DNA from: Mycolicibacterium sphagni
GTDB lineage: Bacteria > Actinomycetota > Actinomycetes > Mycobacteriales > Mycobacteriaceae
Reading direction: 5' to 3'
NCBI RefSeq assembly: GCF_002250655.1
Contig: NZ_NOZR01000004.1
Span: 124,001 to 188,000 of the forward strand
DNA length: 64,000 nt
Part shown: positions 7,627-20,543 of the stretch, piece by piece
Position numbering within the stretch: the stretch's first letter is position 1
Layout: each line of letters starts with the position of its first letter
Notes under the pieces: model-generated
Databases searched by the model: none
What the model saw: only the letters and a program-made list of their open reading frames with translations
What the model was told of the DNA's origin: nothing
Made by a program: the position numbers and the translations under genes

Positions 7627-10600
7627 TCAGTTCTCGGGTGTGGGTGCGGGCCCAGGCTCGACGACACCCTCGGGCTCGGTGGCAGACTCCGCTGCTTGCG
7701 CAGGCTCGGAGGATTCGGCGTCGCCCGACGGCGCATCCGCATCGGGGAGTTGCGACACCAGATGCTCGGCGAGCTCCGCGAGCGTCGGGTAGTCGAACAC
7801 CGCGGTCGGGCTGATATCGAACTTGCCGCCGAACTGCCCGAACAGGCGGTTGCGCAGTTCGACCGCCATCAGAGAGTCCGTGCCGAGGTCCAGGAACCGG
7901 CTGGTCGCAGCGGGCGGTTGCGCGAGCCGCAGGAAGCCCTGCACTTCGCGCTGCAGGAATTCGGTGACGAACCCACCCCGCGCTGCCACGGGAAGTTCCA
8001 GCAACTGCCGGAGCAACTCGCTGTCGCCGGTGACCGCTCCGTCGCCGCTGGGCAGCACCTGATCCAGCAGCGGCGGGCGGATCCCGCCCAGCATCTTCGC
8101 GGTCCGTTGCCAATTGGCCTTGAGCACAGTGGCTTGTGCGGCCCCGTGCCGGATCGCTTCACCGAGCGCGGCGAGCGCCGCCGACGGCTCCAGCGGCATC
8201 ATGCCCTGGGCGCTGAGGTTGGCGACTGCGGCCTGCGAACTGGCCATACCGCCGTGACCCCATGGGCCGAAGTTGACGGCGGTCGCCGGCAGGCCTTGCG
8301 CCCTACGCTGCGCGACGAGCCCGTCGAGCAGCGCATTGGCGGTCGCGTAGTTGGCCTGCGACGGCGAACCCAGCACGGCCGATGCCGACGAGTAGAGGAT
8401 GAAGAACTCGAGTTCGTCATCCTGCGTCAAGCGGTGCAGATGGTGGGCACCGTAGGCCTTGGGACCCAACGCGGTCTGGAATCGCTCGAGATCCTGCTGC
8501 GGCAGCAGTGCATCGTCGAGCACGCCGGCCAGGTGTGCCACGCCCGCCAGCGGCGGCAGCTCGGCCCTGATCTTCTCCAGCAGCCCGGCGATTTCGGACT
8601 CCTCACCGACGTCGGCCGAGAAGACGTGAATCCGGCAATGGAACCGTTCGGTGATGGCATCAATCGCCTGCTGCAGCTCCGCGTCCGGAGCGCGACGGCT
8701 GGTCAAGACGATGTCACCGGCGCCGAGTTGGGCCAGATACGACGCGGTGTGCAGGCCGAGCGCCCCGAGGCCGCCGGTGATCAGATAGGTCCGATCACCA
8801 TGCGGTTGAAGCGGTTTCGGCATCTGCACCACGATCTTGCCGATATGCCGCGCCTGCTGCATACGCCGGAATGCGGTCCGGGCCTCGGTCAGCGGGTAGA
8901 CCTCGGCGGGCACCGGTGTCCATTCACCCTTGGCCAATCCGTCGGACACCTCGACCATCAGCTTCTGGATGTGGTCGGGATCGGTCATCATCGTGACGTC
9001 CAGCGCGACGATCTCGTAGTCGATGTCGGGACGCAGCGCAGACATCTGCTCAGCCGTCCAGATATCGCGTTTGGCGATCTCGGCGAACCGGCCGCCCTTG
9101 GCGGTAGCCCGGACCGTCGCCTCGACAAAGCCCTCGTTGGTCAGGCTGTTGAGAACCACGTCGACGCCCTCGCCGCCGGTGTCCGCGAGAATCTGGTCCG
9201 CGAAATCCGTTGTGCGCGAATCGTAGACGTGCTCGACGCCCATCTCACGCAGCGTGGCGCGCTTGTACTTGCTGGCGGTGGCGAACACCGTCGCACCGTG
9301 CGCACGGGCCATCTGTACCGCGGCCAGCCCCACGCCGCCACTGGCAGCGTGGATCAGCACCTTGTCGCCTGGCTTGAGCTGCGCCCAGTCGAACGCCAGC
9401 CGGACCGTCAGTGCCGCGGCGGGAATGGTCGCCGCATCGACCGCGCTGATGCCGTCCGGCACAGCGGCCAGCAGCGGTGCAGGCACATTCAGCCGGCTGG
9501 CGAACGCCCCCTGCATCGAGCCGAAAACCCGCTGGCCGACCTCGAATCCCGTTACCTCGGAACCCAATTCGGTGACCACACCACACAGGTCACCGCCGAT
9601 CGGGCCCGGGTCGCCGGGGTACAGGCCGAGCACGTTGAGCACGTCGCGGAAGTTCAGGCCGGCCGCTTCGATCCGGACCTGCACCTCGTTCGCCTTGGGC
9701 GGAGCCACCTCCGCCTCGGTGAGGCGGAGGTTGTCGATCGCACCGCGCTCGGTAGGCGCCAGCGCAAAGTCGTCGCTGCGCGGCATCGGCAGCTGACCGT
9801 TGCGCGCCCAGTGCAACAGCCGGGACACCAGGAAACGTCCCTGCCGCACCGCCATCTCGGGTTCGACGACCGGTGTGCCGAGCGTGCCGGCCAACCAGCC
9901 CAGTGACCCCTCGGAGGCGTCGCCGTCGACCAGGCGTACGCGCAGGGTCGGCTGCTCGGCGATCAGCGTGCGACCGAATCCCCACAGTGCGGCTTGGACC
10001 GGATCGACCGGCTCGCCGGGTTCGGTGGCCACCGCACGCTCGGTGACGATCCACAGCCCACCGGCCAGCGTGCCCTTCTGCTCGGCCAACGCGGTCTGCG
10101 TGGCACCCAGCAGGGTGGCGATCTCGGCCTCCAACCTCGCGGCGAGGTCAGTCGTGGTTTCGGTGTCCGAGTGTGCCGAACTGCGCCAGACGATTCCGGC
10201 GACTGGCGCACCGCGCTCGGCGGCGTCGGCGAACGCGCGCTGCCAGGACTGTGGGTCGGTGATGTCGTCGACCGTCGCGGCTCCGGGCACCTCGGCCGCC
10301 AGCGTGTCGAATCCGGCGATCAGCCACGTGCCGTTGGTGGCCTTGGCGGTTTCGGGCTCGTCGCCAGCGGCCGCCGGGGCCGCGATCTCCTGCCAACCCA
10401 GGCTGTACAGCAGTCGGGTGGAGTCCCCGCCCAGCCCGCGGAGCAGTGCCTCGCGGGGAGCGCGCTTCACCGTGAACTCACGGATTCCGCCCAGCACCCG
10501 GCCATCCGGGTTCACGAAATCGATATCGAAGACCTGGGTTTCATTGGTGAGCGCGTTCTCATGCCAGCGGGCACGGCAGTAGAACCGTCGCGGCATTTTC

Positions 10601-13600
10601 TCGGCCACCGTGACCTGTCCGTACCGCAACGGCAGGAACAGATCCGACATGCCCTGCTCGGCGGCGAGAGTCGCCGGGAAGGCCGGGAAGGCCACGCCGG
10701 TGCACAGGTCCAGCAGGACCGGGTGGATCGGCTCACTGCCCAGGTGCTCGTTGAGTTCTTCACCGACGGCAATGTCACCGATCGCCTCACCCTGGCCGAC
10801 CCACAACGACTTCAGCGAGGTGGACCACGTCGGTCCCCAGGCCAGTTCCATGTCGTGGAAGATGTCGAAAAGCTCTTGCGGGCGAGTGCGATTCATCTGC
10901 TCGATCGCCTCGTCCGGCGAGACCGCCCCGTCCTGCACTGCCTCATCAGCGTCGGTGCCGGCCAGCAGGCTGCCGTCGGAGTTCAGCGACCACTCGGCAT
11001 CGCGCACCCCATAGGGTCGGCTGTGCACTTGGAACTTCCAACCGTCGTCGACGGGATGCAGCGCCAGCTGTACCTCGCGAGATGCTTTGTCGGGCAGGAT
11101 GATCGGCTCGTAGAAGAAGACTTCCTTGACCCGCGCCGGGGCGCCTACCGCAGCCAGCGCCATCGTCGCGTACGTCGCGCCGGGCACGACCACGGTGCCG
11201 TAGATGACGTGATGTGCCAGCCATGGCTGTGTCTTGATTGACAGAACGTTGGTGTAAACGGTATCGCCGGAGGCCAGATCCTTGGCGCTGCCCAGGATTC
11301 CGGATGCGGCCGTACCGTCTGCCCGAATGCCTGACGTCTTCGGCCAGTAGCGCCGGCGCTGGAACGGGTAGGTAGGCAGCTCGAGCCGCTCGCCCGGCGC
11401 GTGGTACTTGGCCTCGAAGTCCGGCCGGTGCCCGCAGATATACGTCGTGGCAAGCGCTTCGGTGATCTGGCGTTGGGCATTGGCGCCCTTGCGCAGCGAC
11501 ACGATCGCGCGCGGCGTGGCCGTCGACTCCGGCCAGATCTGCAATGCCGCGGCGGTGAGGATCGGCTGCGGGCCGATCTCCATCAGCACCGAGCAGCCCA
11601 GTGCCGCCACGGTACGCACGCTTTCGGTGAATTGCACCGGCTGGCGGGAATGCCGCCGCCAGTACTGCGCGTCGATCGGTGTCTCGCCGGTGAGCACAGC
11701 CCCGGTCCGGTTGCAGACCAGCGGCCGCGAGGGCACGGCGTACTCGAACTGTGTGGCGAACGATTCGAATTCGTCGAGCACCGGGTCGAGCAGTTCGGAG
11801 TGGAATGCGTGACTGGTCTCCAGCCAGGTGCAGCGGGTTCCGTCTTCGCTGCACGCTGCGACGATCTGCTCGAGATCCTCGCCGGGACCGGACAGTACGG
11901 TGTTGCGGCCGTTGTAGGCACCCACCGAAACCCGGGGGAATGCCGTCGCGGCGCGTTCCACGTATCCGGGATCGGCGAACACCGCCACCATGCGGCCGCC
12001 CGCAGGCAGGCTGCCGAACAGCCGGCCGCGTTCGGCGATCAGCCGTGCCCCGTCCTCAAGGCTGAAGACTCCGGCCACGCAGGCCGCGGCGTACTGGCCC
12101 ACACTATGGCCCAGGACCACGTCCGGCTCGATGCCCCAGGACTGCCACAGCCGCGCCAGGCCCATCTCGACGGCGAAGATCGCGGGCTGCGCAAATGACG
12201 TGTGCCGCAGTGTTTCTGCAGCCTCGCGGTCATTGGAGAACATGATGTCCAGCAGCGGATGCGGCAGCATCGAGTCCACGGCTTGCGCGCAACGCCGCAC
12301 GGTGTCGGCGAATACCGGCTCGGTCTCGAACAATTCGCGTGCCATGCCCGGGTACTGGCTGCCCTGCCCGGGGAAGAACCACGCGGTCGTGGGCGGGTCG
12401 GTGCATTCGCCCCGCAGCACGCCGGGACGCAGCCGGTTGGCCACCAGGTCGTCCAGCAGCATCTTGGCCTCGTGGACAGACGTTGCGACCACCGCCGCGC
12501 GATGCTCGAAATGCGAGCGTCCGGCGCCGGCTGTGAAGCACACGTCGGCGATCGGCACATCGGGATGCGCGTCCAGCCAGGTGGAGTAGCGCTGCGCCAG
12601 CGCCAGCAGACCCTGCGCGGAGCGCGCAGACAACGGCAACAGGCTCAACGGTTCCCGAGCGGTCTCGGCTGCCACCTTGCCGTCGGCCGGTTCGCCGATG
12701 ATGTCATCGGCGGAGTCGCCGTTGTCAGCCGTCAACGGCTGCGGCGCCTCTTCGATCAGCACGTGTGCGTTGGTGCCGGTGAACCCGAATGAGCTGACGC
12801 CGGCCCGCCGGGGCCTGCCGCTGGCGTGCCACGGCGTGGCCTCGTCCACCACCCGCACCGGCAGCGAGTCCCACGGGATGTGCGGAGACGGGTTGTGGAA
12901 GTGCAGGTTCTGCGGGAGGAGCTCGTGCTGCAACGACAACACGACTTTGACCAGACCGGCGACACCGGCAGCGGACTCCAGGTGGCCGATATTGGTTTTG
13001 GCCGTTCCCATAAGCAGCGGCCGACTCGGTTCACGGCCGACGCCGTAGACGGCCGCAGCCGCCTGTACCTCGATCGGGTCACCCAGTGGGGTGCCTGTGC
13101 CATGGGCCTCGAGGTAGTCGACGTCCGCCCCGGTGAGGCCGGCACGGTTCAGAGCCGCGGCGATGAGGCGTTGTTGGGCACCACCATTGGGCACCGTCAA
13201 ACCGCTGGAGGCACCGTCCTGGTTGACCGCGCTGCTGCGGATGACCGCGCAGACGCGGTCACCGTCGCGCTGTGCGTCGCTGAGGCGCTTGAGCACCAAC
13301 ACGCCGCAGCCTTCGCCGCGCACGTAGCCGTCGGCGGCGGCGTCGAACGTCTTGCATCGGCCGTCGGGGGCCAACATGCGCGCTCGGGACGCGGCGACGA
13401 TGGACGCCGGGCTCAGCAAGACGTTGACGCCACCGGCCAGTGCCATATCGCAGTCGCCGGAGTGCAGGGCCTGGCTGGCTTGATGGACCGCCACCAGCGA
13501 GGAGCTGCAGGCGGTGTCCACCGCCATCGCCGGCCCTTCCAGGCCGAGGGTGAACGCGACCCGGCCCGCGATCGCGTTGAGCGCGTTACCGGTGATGAAG

Positions 13601-16600
13601 TGGGCTTCGAGGTTGTCCACTGATTCGCCGGAGAGGAGATGCGCGTATTCGTTGGCGCCGACGCCGACGAAGACGCCGGTGCGGCTGCCGCGCAAAGAGG
13701 ACGCCCTATACCCAGCTCTCTCCAGCCCTTCCCACGCAACCTCGAGCATCAGGCGCTGCTGTGGGTCGATCCAGATGGCTTCCCGCGGGGAGATGCCGAA
13801 GAACTCCGGGTCGAAACCGTCGACGCTTTCCAGGTATCCGCCGCTGCGGGTGTAGATCTTGCCCGGCGACTGCTGATCAGGGTCGTAGTACTGGTCGACG
13901 TCGAAGCGGTCTTCCGGGATCTCCCGGATCGCATCCACGCCGCCGGACAACAGATCCCAATACGCATCGGGATCGGGTGCGCCGGGGAACCGGCATGCCA
14001 CCGCGATGATCGCGATGGGTTCGTCGGTAGCCGAGGTCGCCAGAGACGTCGGCTGGGCGACTGTTTGGGCGCCGGCCCGCTCGTTGAGGTTGAGGACGTC
14101 GGACAGCAGGTAGTCCGCCACGTCGGTCAGTCGCGGAAAGTCCATGGCCAGCGTCGCCGGCAACTCTTTGCCGACCGCCTGCTCGAGCCGGCGCCGGAGC
14201 TCCACGGCCATCAGCGAATCCATGCCGAGGTCGAAGAATCCAGCCTCCTCGCGGATCTCCGACGCGTCGATGCGCGTGACCTCGGCGACGGTATTGCGGA
14301 GGTATTCCAGGACAAGCTTCTTGCGCTGCTGCACGGGAGCCGCGGTGAGCTGATCGACCAGCCGCGTGTTGCCCGACGCCGAAGACACGGCGGACACCGA
14401 TTCGGGTACCTCGCGGGCCACTTCGGCCAGCAGGGCTCGCCGGCCGGCCTGCAGGTAGATCGGCAGGAAGCGGGCCCAGTCGATGCGCGCGACGACGGCT
14501 TGTGCCGGCCCTTGCGAACCTGCGGTGACCATGACGTCGGCCATACCGGCCAGCGCGTCCGCGGGTGACAGCGTCCGGATACCGCGTCGATCCAGTTGTG
14601 CGCGGGCGTCCTCGTCTGCCATCCCTGCCGACCAGGGACCGAAGTTGACGCTGAGCGCGGGAACACCCTGTGCGCGCAGCTGCCAGGTCAGCCCGTCGAG
14701 GAAGGCGTTGGCCGCGCTGTAGGCGCTCTGACCGTAACCGCCCCACACCGAGGAGATCGAGGAGGTGGACAGGAAGAAGTCCAGTTCCAGATCCGCGCTC
14801 GCCTCGCTCAGATACCAAGCACCCCAGACTTTTCCGGAGAACACCCGATCGACTTCGGCGCTGTCCAGCGAGCTCAGCGGGGTGGTGTTGTTCTCGCCGG
14901 CGGCGTGCACGATGCCGGCCAGCGGCGGAAGTTCGGCCTGCACTGTGGCAAGAAGGCGGGCGACATCGTGCGGGTCGGCGACGTCTGCTGCGACGACCCG
15001 GACGTTGCAGCCGTGTTCCTCGCGCAGGGAGTCGATGCGCCGCTTGGCTGCCTCGTCGGGTGCGCGCCTGCTGGTCAGCACCAGCTGCCGGGCTCCGCTG
15101 GCGGCCAGGTATCCCGCGATCTCCAGCCCGAGAGAACCCAGGCCGCCGGTCACCAGATAGGTGGCATCCGAACGCAGCTCCAGTGCCGTCGGGTTCGGTT
15201 GCCCAGACCGGCGTACCAGCCGCGGAACGTGTACCGCGTTGTCCCGCAGCGCGATCTGGTCCTCGCCCGGCGACGCGGTGACGACCTGCTTGATCAGGCG
15301 CGACCACTCGTCGGTGCCGCGGCCCGACAGATCAGCGAGTCCGCCCCACACCTGCGGATACTCCAGCGCGGCGGCGCGGCAGAATCCCCACAAGCTGCTC
15401 TGCTCCGGCGACATCGTGTCGGCATCGGTAACGCGTTGTGCGCCATGGGTTACCACCCAGATGGGCGTACGCAGCTCGGCGGCGGCCGCCGCACGGAACA
15501 GGCGCTGGGTCCCGCCGAGGACACGGTGCTGCATCCGCAGCAGCGACCGCATCGACGCCGCACCGTCGGAGTCCAGGGCTGCGACGTGCAGGATGCGTAG
15601 TGCCGGCTCGTCCTGCACCGCGGCGCGCAATTCGTCGGCCAGCTTTTCCTCGTCGCCGTCGGACACCGGCAATCCGAGGACGCGGTGCCGGTGTCCGTGC
15701 GTGGTCAGCGCGTCGATCAACGGCCGCATGACAACGGCGTCGTCGCCGACCAGCAGCCAGGCGGCGCCTTCGCCGACTTCCGCGGGAGAGAAGTTGGCGG
15801 CAGGAGCGGAGCCTGCGGAGCCACCAGATGACATCCGCTGCCAGCAGATCTCATACCGGATATCTGCGATCGACTGCGCACTGCGCTGCCGATTATGCTG
15901 CGCAGCAAGCATGTTCAGCACATCGGCGGTCGTGTGACTACCGCCCGCGCCATCGAGCAGCGCGGCAAGCTCTTCGATCCGGCCGTCCTCGAGCAGCCCC
16001 ATCGCCTCGGTGCGTGCGGAATCGTTTGCCCCGGCCTGAGTCTGCTTGCTGTTGAACCAGTACTGCCGATGCTGGAAGGGATATGTCGGCAGGTCGAGCT
16101 TGCGCGCCGGTTGCTGAACCAGTGCAGCGAAATCGGGCAGATGCCCGGCGACATAGGCGTTGGCGAGTGCTTCGGCGACCTGGCGGTGATCGGCACCGCT
16201 ACGGCGTAGCGAGGGGACCGCCTTGGGTGCGGTCGCCGGGTCCGGCCAGGCACGCAGTGCTGCGGCGGTCAGCACCGGCTGCGGGCCGACTTCGAGCAGC
16301 AGTGCGCAGCCGAGTTCGGCCAGGGTCGCCACCCCCTTGGCGAATTGGACCGGCTGGCGCGCGTGCCTGCGCCAGTAGGAGCCGTCGAGCTTGGCGTTGC
16401 GCCCCAGTGCGGCACCGGTCCGGTTGCAGACCAGAATCCTTTGCGGCGAGGCGAATTCGAAACCGTCGGCGAAAGACTCGAATCCGTCGAGAGCCGGATC
16501 GAGTAGCGCCGAGTGGAATGCGTGGCTGGTGTCCAGCCAGTCGCAGCGGGCGCCGTCGTCCGTCAGTGCAGCGACCGCCCGCTCCAGATCTGCTGCGGGA

Positions 16601-18732
16601 CCGGACAATACGGTGTTGGCACCGTTGTAAGCAGCGACCGACAGGCTCGGGTATTCGTCGGTGAGGCGCTCGACCCGGTCCGGGTCGGCGAAGATCGCGC
16701 ACATCCGCCCGCCGGACGGCAGGTCGCCGAACAGGCGGCCCCGCTCGGCCAGCAGCCGGGCGCCGTCCTCGAGGCTGAACACGCCAGCCACACAGGCCGC
16801 CGAATACTGGCCGACACTGTGGCCCAGCAGCACGTCGGGTTCGAAGCCCCACGATTGCCACAACCTGGCCAGACCCATCTCCACTGCGAAGATCGCTGGC
16901 TGGGCGTGGCGCGTCTGCTTCAGCGCCTCGCCGGCATCCGCGTCACTCAGGCCAGTTCCAAAAACAATGTCCAGCAACGGCTTATCGAGCACATCGGCAA
17001 CCGCCTCCGCGCATCGGGTCATTGTCTCGGCGAATACCGGTTCAGTCTCGAACAATTCGCGAGCCATGCCGGCGTACTGGCTGCCCTGCCCGGGGAACAA
17101 CCAAGCGGTCTTCGGCGCTTCGACACAGTCACCGCGCACCAGTCCGGGGGCCGGCAGGTCGTCGGTGAGCGCGCCGAGCAGCTCGCGGGCGGACTCGCGG
17201 GAATTCACCACCAACGCGGCCCGGTGCTCGAAGTGGGCTCGCCCGGCACCGGCCGTCAGGCACACGTCGGCCAAGGTGGCCTCGGGATGTGCGCTGAGCC
17301 AGCCGCGGTACTGCTCGGCGGTCTGCACCAGGGCGGCCGGGGTGCGCGCGGACAGCGGGAGCACCATGAACCGTCGGTCGTCGGCCGGTTCAGCCGCCGG
17401 GGCGGGAGCAACTTCGGGCGCCTCTTCGAGGATGACGTGCGCGTTGGTGCCGGAGAAACCGAACGAACTGACGCCCGCGATGCGGGGCCGGTCGGAGCGT
17501 TCCCAGGCGACCGCCTGGTCGACGACCCGCACCGGGATCCGATCCCACGGAATGTGCGGCGACGGATTGCGGAAGTTGAGGTGCTTAGGCAGTTCCTGGT
17601 GTTCCAGCGACAGGACGACTTTGAGGACGCCGGCGACGCCCGCGGCGGCCTCCAGGTGTCCGATGTTGGTCTTCGCCGAGCCGATCAGCAGCGGCTGGTC
17701 CGCGGCGCGGCCCTTGCCGAGTGCGGCGGCCGCGGCCTGAACCTCGATGGGGTCGCCCAGCGACGTCCCGGTCCCGTGGGCTTCCAGGTAGCCGATGTCG
17801 CTGGGGACCAGCCCCGCGCGGTCCAGCGCCTCGCCGATGACCCGCTGCTGGGCGACGCCGTTGGGCACCGTCAGACCGCCGGAGGCACCGTCCTGGTTGA
17901 CCGCACTACCCCGGATCACGGCCCGGATCCGGTCACCGTCGGCAAGCGCGTCTTCGAGGCGCTTGATGGCGATGACGCCGCAGCCTTCGCCGCGCACGTA
18001 GCCGTCGGCCGCCGCGGCGAAAGTCTTGCAGCGGCCGTCGGGTGCCAGCATCCGGGAATGGGAGAACGTGATCATGGTCGCCGGGCTGAGAATGACGTTG
18101 ACCCCGCCGGCCAGCGCGAGGTCACACTCCTGAAGGAGTAGCGCCTGGCAGGCCTGGTGAATGGCCACCAGCGACGAACTGCAGGCGGTGTCGACTGTGA
18201 CTGCGGGGCCCTGCAGCCCCAGCCGGTAGCTGATCCGGCCGGCCGCGGCCGCGCTGGACGTACCGATGGCCAGGTAGGCCTCGATCTCGGGGTAGGTCAA
18301 CGCGTCGGATGCCATGCCGAGGAAGTCATGAGTGGCCAAACCGATGAAGACACCGGTTCGGGTGTTCGCCAAAGTCGTTGGTGCGGTGCCGGAATGCTCA
18401 ACGGCCCGCCACGAGGTCTCCAGCAGCAACCGATGCTGAGGGTCCATCAACTTGGCTTCGCGCGCCGACACTCCGAAGAACGGCGCGTCGAAACCGGTGG
18501 CATCGTCGACGAAGCCGGCGCGTCGGGTGACCACTTTGCCGCGGGCATCGGGGTCCGGATCGAAGAATTCCTCGGCATCCCAACGGTCCTGGGGCACCTC
18601 GGTGACGGCGTCTCGACCGTTGTGAAGGAGATCCCAGTACTGGTCCGCGTCCGCGGCGCCGGGAAAACGGGCCGCATATCCGATGATCGCGAAGCGGGGT
18701 GCCTGCTGCGTCGGATGTTCGGTTAATGCCAT
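7627..18732 (-). CDS. pks: Two-module type I polyketide synthase, probable phleic acid synthase (TPP)
   Basis: A 3,701-residue bimodular PKS. Module 1 has KS (about 13-440, Cys184), AT (Ser639 in GHSVG), KR (from about 1185) and ACP (Ser1506 in LGMDSL). Module 2 has KS (about 1567-1990, Cys1742), AT (Ser2210), DH ([10 protein letters not shown] with His2508; Asp2675 in HPVLLD), ER ([21 protein letters not shown] near 3131), KR (from about 3316) and ACP (Ser3620). Both AT domains carry GHSVG plus HAFH, the malonyl-CoA type, so an unbranched chain is expected. There is no thioesterase; the C-terminus is an acidic Pro/Ala/Glu tail. The start is the ATG at 18730-18732, preceded by GGAGAG with 9-nt spacing; a 40-residue upstream extension was discarded. 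The locus (PapA3, MmpL10, PE, Gap, FadD23) matches the trehalose polyphleate cluster described in M. smegmatis and M. abscessus. Confidence 0.9.
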   Translation of the reverse strand: MALTEHPTQQAPRFAIIGYAARFPGAADADQYWDLLHNGRDAVTEVPQDRWDAEEFFDPDPDARGKVVTRRAGFVDDATGFDAPFFGVSAREAKLMDPQHRLLLETSWRAVEHSGTAPTTLANTRTGVFIGLATHDFLGMASDALTYPEIEAYLAIGTSSAAAAGRISYRLGLQGPAVTVDTACSSSLVAIHQACQALLLQECDLALAGGVNVILSPATMITFSHSRMLAPDGRCKTFAAAADGYVRGEGCGVIAIKRLEDALADGDRIRAVIRGSAVNQDGASGGLTVPNGVAQQRVIGEALDRAGLVPSDIGYLEAHGTGTSLGDPIEVQAAAAALGKGRAADQPLLIGSAKTNIGHLEAAAGVAGVLKVVLSLEHQELPKHLNFRNPSPHIPWDRIPVRVVDQAVAWERSDRPRIAGVSSFGFSGTNAHVILEEAPEVAPAPAAEPADDRRFMVLPLSARTPAALVQTAEQYRGWLSAHPEATLADVCLTAGAGRAHFEHRAALVVNSRESARELLGALTDDLPAPGLVRGDCVEAPKTAWLFPGQGSQYAGMARELFETEPVFAETMTRCAEAVADVLDKPLLDIVFGTGLSDADAGEALKQTRHAQPAIFAVEMGLARLWQSWGFEPDVLLGHSVGQYSAACVAGVFSLEDGARLLAERGRLFGDLPSGGRMCAIFADPDRVERLTDEYPSLSVAAYNGANTVLSGPAADLERAVAALTDDGARCDWLDTSHAFHSALLDPALDGFESFADGFEFASPQRILVCNRTGAALGRNAKLDGSYWRRHARQPVQFAKGVATLAELGCALLLEVGPQPVLTAAALRAWPDPATAPKAVPSLRRSGADHRQVAEALANAYVAGHLPDFAALVQQPARKLDLPTYPFQHRQYWFNSKQTQAGANDSARTEAMGLLEDGRIEELAALLDGAGGSHTTADVLNMLAAQHNRQRSAQSIADIRYEICWQRMSSGGSAGSAPAANFSPAEVGEGAAWLLVGDDAVVMRPLIDALTTHGHRHRVLGLPVSDGDEEKLADELRAAVQDEPALRILHVAALDSDGAASMRSLLRMQHRVLGGTQRLFRAAAAAELRTPIWVVTHGAQRVTDADTMSPEQSSLWGFCRAAALEYPQVWGGLADLSGRGTDEWSRLIKQVVTASPGEDQIALRDNAVHVPRLVRRSGQPNPTALELRSDATYLVTGGLGSLGLEIAGYLAASGARQLVLTSRRAPDEAAKRRIDSLREEHGCNVRVVAADVADPHDVARLLATVQAELPPLAGIVHAAGENNTTPLSSLDSAEVDRVFSGKVWGAWYLSEASADLELDFFLSTSSISSVWGGYGQSAYSAANAFLDGLTWQLRAQGVPALSVNFGPWSAGMADEDARAQLDRRGIRTLSPADALAGMADVMVTAGSQGPAQAVVARIDWARFLPIYLQAGRRALLAEVAREVPESVSAVSSASGNTRLVDQLTAAPVQQRKKLVLEYLRNTVAEVTRIDASEIREEAGFFDLGMDSLMAVELRRRLEQAVGKELPATLAMDFPRLTDVADYLLSDVLNLNERAGAQTVAQPTSLATSATDEPIAIIAVACRFPGAPDPDAYWDLLSGGVDAIREIPEDRFDVDQYYDPDQQSPGKIYTRSGGYLESVDGFDPEFFGISPREAIWIDPQQRLMLEVAWEGLERAGYRASSLRGSRTGVFVGVGANEYAHLLSGESVDNLEAHFITGNALNAIAGRVAFTLGLEGPAMAVDTACSSSLVAVHQASQALHSGDCDMALAGGVNVLLSPASIVAASRARMLAPDGRCKTFDAAADGYVRGEGCGVLVLKRLSDAQRDGDRVCAVIRSSAVNQDGASSGLTVPNGGAQQRLIAAALNRAGLTGADVDYLEAHGTGTPLGDPIEVQAAAAVYGVGREPSRPLLMGTAKTNIGHLESAAGVAGLVKVVLSLQHELLPQNLHFHNPSPHIPWDSLPVRVVDEATPWHASGRPRRAGVSSFGFTGTNAHVLIEEAPQPLTADNGDSADDIIGEPADGKVAAETAREPLSLLPLSARSAQGLLALAQRYSTWLDAHPDVPIADVCFTAGAGRSHFEHRAAVVATSVHEAKMLLDDLVANRLRPGVLRGECTDPPTTAWFFPGQGSQYPGMARELFETEPVFADTVRRCAQAVDSMLPHPLLDIMFSNDREAAETLRHTSFAQPAIFAVEMGLARLWQSWGIEPDVVLGHSVGQYAAACVAGVFSLEDGARLIAERGRLFGSLPAGGRMVAVFADPGYVERAATAFPRVSVGAYNGRNTVLSGPGEDLEQIVAACSEDGTRCTWLETSHAFHSELLDPVLDEFESFATQFEYAVPSRPLVCNRTGAVLTGETPIDAQYWRRHSRQPVQFTESVRTVAALGCSVLMEIGPQPILTAAALQIWPESTATPRAIVSLRKGANAQRQITEALATTYICGHRPDFEAKYHAPGERLELPTYPFQRRRYWPKTSGIRADGTAASGILGSAKDLASGDTVYTNVLSIKTQPWLAHHVIYGTVVVPGATYATMALAAVGAPARVKEVFFYEPIILPDKASREVQLALHPVDDGWKFQVHSRPYGVRDAEWSLNSDGSLLAGTDADEAVQDGAVSPDEAIEQMNRTRPQELFDIFHDMELAWGPTWSTSLKSLWVGQGEAIGDIAVGEELNEHLGSEPIHPVLLDLCTGVAFPAFPATLAAEQGMSDLFLPLRYGQVTVAEKMPRRFYCRARWHENALTNETQVFDIDFVNPDGRVLGGIREFTVKRAPREALLRGLGGDSTRLLYSLGWQEIAAPAAAGDEPETAKATNGTWLIAGFDTLAAEVPGAATVDDITDPQSWQRAFADAAERGAPVAGIVWRSSAHSDTETTTDLAARLEAEIATLLGATQTALAEQKGTLAGGLWIVTERAVATEPGEPVDPVQAALWGFGRTLIAEQPTLRVRLVDGDASEGSLGWLAGTLGTPVVEPEMAVRQGRFLVSRLLHWARNGQLPMPRSDDFALAPTERGAIDNLRLTEAEVAPPKANEVQVRIEAAGLNFRDVLNVLGLYPGDPGPIGGDLCGVVTELGSEVTGFEVGQRVFGSMQGAFASRLNVPAPLLAAVPDGISAVDAATIPAAALTVRLAFDWAQLKPGDKVLIHAASGGVGLAAVQMARAHGATVFATASKYKRATLREMGVEHVYDSRTTDFADQILADTGGEGVDVVLNSLTNEGFVEATVRATAKGGRFAEIAKRDIWTAEQMSALRPDIDYEIVALDVTMMTDPDHIQKLMVEVSDGLAKGEWTPVPAEVYPLTEARTAFRRMQQARHIGKIVVQMPKPLQPHGDRTYLITGGLGALGLHTASYLAQLGAGDIVLTSRRAPDAELQQAIDAITERFHCRIHVFSADVGEESEIAGLLEKIRAELPPLAGVAHLAGVLDDALLPQQDLERFQTALGPKAYGAHHLHRLTQDDELEFFILYSSASAVLGSPSQANYATANALLDGLVAQRRAQGLPATAVNFGPWGHGGMASSQAAVANLSAQGMMPLEPSAALAALGEAIRHGAAQATVLKANWQRTAKMLGGIRPPLLDQVLPSGDGAVTGDSELLRQLLELPVAARGGFVTEFLQREVQGFLRLAQPPAATSRFLDLGTDSLMAVELRNRLFGQFGGKFDISPTAVFDYPTLAELAEHLVSQLPDADAPSGDAESSEPAQAAESATEPEGVVEPGPAPTPEN

Positions 18733-19080
18733 CAGGTTGTGCTCTCCGCGTCGGGCCGTAAAACGTCGATCCTGTACGGGAGACCACGTCTGGCCAGGAT
18801 CAACGTCCGAACGGCCAGCCCGGTCATCTCCCGACAGCGACGGCCGGCTCATCTCCCGACGGCCAGTATTGCATGTGCGTTGCTGAAGGTCGTGCTTTCG
18901 TGCCCTCTTGACAGTGTCGCCGTAGGCTAGCGCGCCAGCGCCTCGGATCGGGGCCTGCTACCGCCTCTGAGCAGCGCCATCGGGTCCTTCGGCGACCGGC
19001 ACAGGCTCAGGCGCTATGTTGGTCTGGCCACGAGCGTCGCCGGTCCCCGGCCGTAGCCGTACCGACCCGGGAGGGAAATA
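18733..19080. other. Divergent promoter region between pks and papA3
   Basis: This 348-bp intergenic region drives pks leftward and papA3-mmpL10-pe rightward. It contains a direct repeat, TCATCTCCCGAC at 18824-18835 and 18849-18860 (25-bp period). A TTGACA occurs at 18908-18913 but has no well-spaced -10 partner. No open frame with a ribosome site was seen. The GGGAGGG just before 19081 is the papA3 ribosome site. Confidence 0.5.
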
Positions 19081-20490
19081 TTGCATATCGGGAAGATTTC
19101 AATCGGCACAATCGATGATTGGTCGCCGAGCCCCGGTGTTGTGATCTCCTGGCATCCGACAACTGCGGCTATGGAGAAGGCCCGACAGGCACCCGTCAGT
19201 TCGGTCCCCGTGAGCTATATGCAGGGGCAACACATTCGTGGCGTGTACGAACAGGACGCTGCTGGCCTCGACTATTCACGGCAAATCATCGCGACCTGTG
19301 AAGTTCCTGGTCAGTGCGATATTTCTGCCATGAACCATGCGCTCAACGCGTACTTGCGCCGCCATGACACCTATCGGAGTTGGTTCGAGTATTCCGGTTC
19401 TGGAGATATCGTCCGGCGCACCATCGCCGATGCGGCCGATATCGAATTCGAGCCCATTGATCACGGCGAAATGGGCGCCGAAGACGCGCGCAAACACATT
19501 GTTGACATACCCACTCCGCTGGAATGGGGATGCTTCTCATTCGGCATTGTGCAGAGTGCGGATCACTTTGATTTCTACGCCAGCATCGACCATGTGCACG
19601 GGGACGCGGCGCTCATTGGAATCACCATGCTCGAAGCCCACGGCATGTACACATCGCTGTTGATGACCGGGCAACCCATGGCACTGCCTGAGGCCGGCAG
19701 TTTCGACGATTTCTGCCTCAACGAACACAAGTCGACCGCGGATTTGACGGTCGATTCCCCCGAGGTCCGCGCTTGGATCGAGTTTGCCGAGGACAATAAC
19801 GGCACTCTGCCGGAATTTCCGCTGCCGCTGGGTAATCCGCTGGAACCGACGGTCGCGGACATGGTCGGCGACATACTGTTGGACGCCGAGCAGACCGCGA
19901 GATTCGAATCGGCTTGCACGACGGCAGGTGTCCGCTTCGTCGGGGGGCTGTTTGCCTGCACCGCCATGGCGGAGCATGAGTTGACCGGTGCCGCAACCTA
20001 TTACGGGCTCACACCGCGGGATACCCGCAGGACTTCGGACAACTTCACCACGCAGGGTTGGTTCACCGGCCTGGTGCCGATAACCGTCCCGATCGCCGCG
20101 ACGACGTTCGGTGAAGCCGCCTGGGCGGCACAGAATTCGTTCGATTCGGGACTGAGCCTGGCAAGAGTGCCCTACTACCGCGTGCTGGAACTCGCGCCGT
20201 GGTTGGACAAGCCCCGGCCGAACTTCCCGGTCTCGAACTTCCTGCACGGCGGGGCCGCTCCGCTCAACGCCGTGCTCGCCGCCGCTGACATGGGCTATTC
20301 CAATAACATCGGCATTTACTCCGACGGACGATTCTCTTATCAGCTGACGATCTATATATTCCGGTACGAGGCTGGAACCGTGATGTCGGTGATGTTCCCG
20401 GATAACCCGATCGCGCAGAAGTCGGTTGCCCGATACATAGCCGCGATGAAGTCGGTGTGCGAACGGATCGCAGACAGCGGGCATTGGTGA
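19081..20490 (+). CDS. papA3: Acyltransferase PapA3 (polyketide-associated, TPP assembly)
   Basis: A 469-residue condensation-like acyltransferase that transfers acyl or polyketide chains to a trehalose core. The catalytic HxxxD is HVHGD (His171-Asp175). The N-terminus (HIGKISIGTIDDW) and the block SYMQGQHIRG...GLDYSR match the PapA1/PapA3 group of trehalose-acylating enzymes. It starts with TTG at 19081, preceded by GGGAGGG; the family N-terminus begins exactly here. It is divergent from pks and 53 bp ahead of mmpL10. In the published TPP scheme PapA3 makes the acylated trehalose precursor in the cytosol before MmpL10 export; that assignment is by homology. Confidence 0.92.
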   Translation: MHIGKISIGTIDDWSPSPGVVISWHPTTAAMEKARQAPVSSVPVSYMQGQHIRGVYEQDAAGLDYSRQIIATCEVPGQCDISAMNHALNAYLRRHDTYRSWFEYSGSGDIVRRTIADAADIEFEPIDHGEMGAEDARKHIVDIPTPLEWGCFSFGIVQSADHFDFYASIDHVHGDAALIGITMLEAHGMYTSLLMTGQPMALPEAGSFDDFCLNEHKSTADLTVDSPEVRAWIEFAEDNNGTLPEFPLPLGNPLEPTVADMVGDILLDAEQTARFESACTTAGVRFVGGLFACTAMAEHELTGAATYYGLTPRDTRRTSDNFTTQGWFTGLVPITVPIAATTFGEAAWAAQNSFDSGLSLARVPYYRVLELAPWLDKPRPNFPVSNFLHGGAAPLNAVLAAADMGYSNNIGIYSDGRFSYQLTIYIFRYEAGTVMSVMFPDNPIAQKSVARYIAAMKSVCERIADSGHW

Positions 20491-20543
20491 CGTGTTGTGA
20501 GTAGCGGGACCTCACGCGTACGAGGAACACAGGTGAGGACGTT

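Noticed and set aside
7627..18732. Mycocerosic-acid-type (methyl-branched) PKS
   Set aside because: Both AT domains carry GHSVG with HAFH, the malonyl pattern, not the GHSQG/YASH pattern of methylmalonyl AT domains, and the enzyme is bimodular.
18733..18852. 40-residue N-terminal extension of the PKS (start at 18852)
   Set aside because: The ATG at 18732 has GGAGAG at good spacing and gives the usual PKS N-terminus; the extension lies in the divergent promoter and contains the 12-bp direct repeat.
18908..18913. Sigma-A promoter at TTGACA upstream of papA3
   Set aside because: No TANNNT lies 16-19 bp downstream; the nearest TAGGCT is only 9 bp away.
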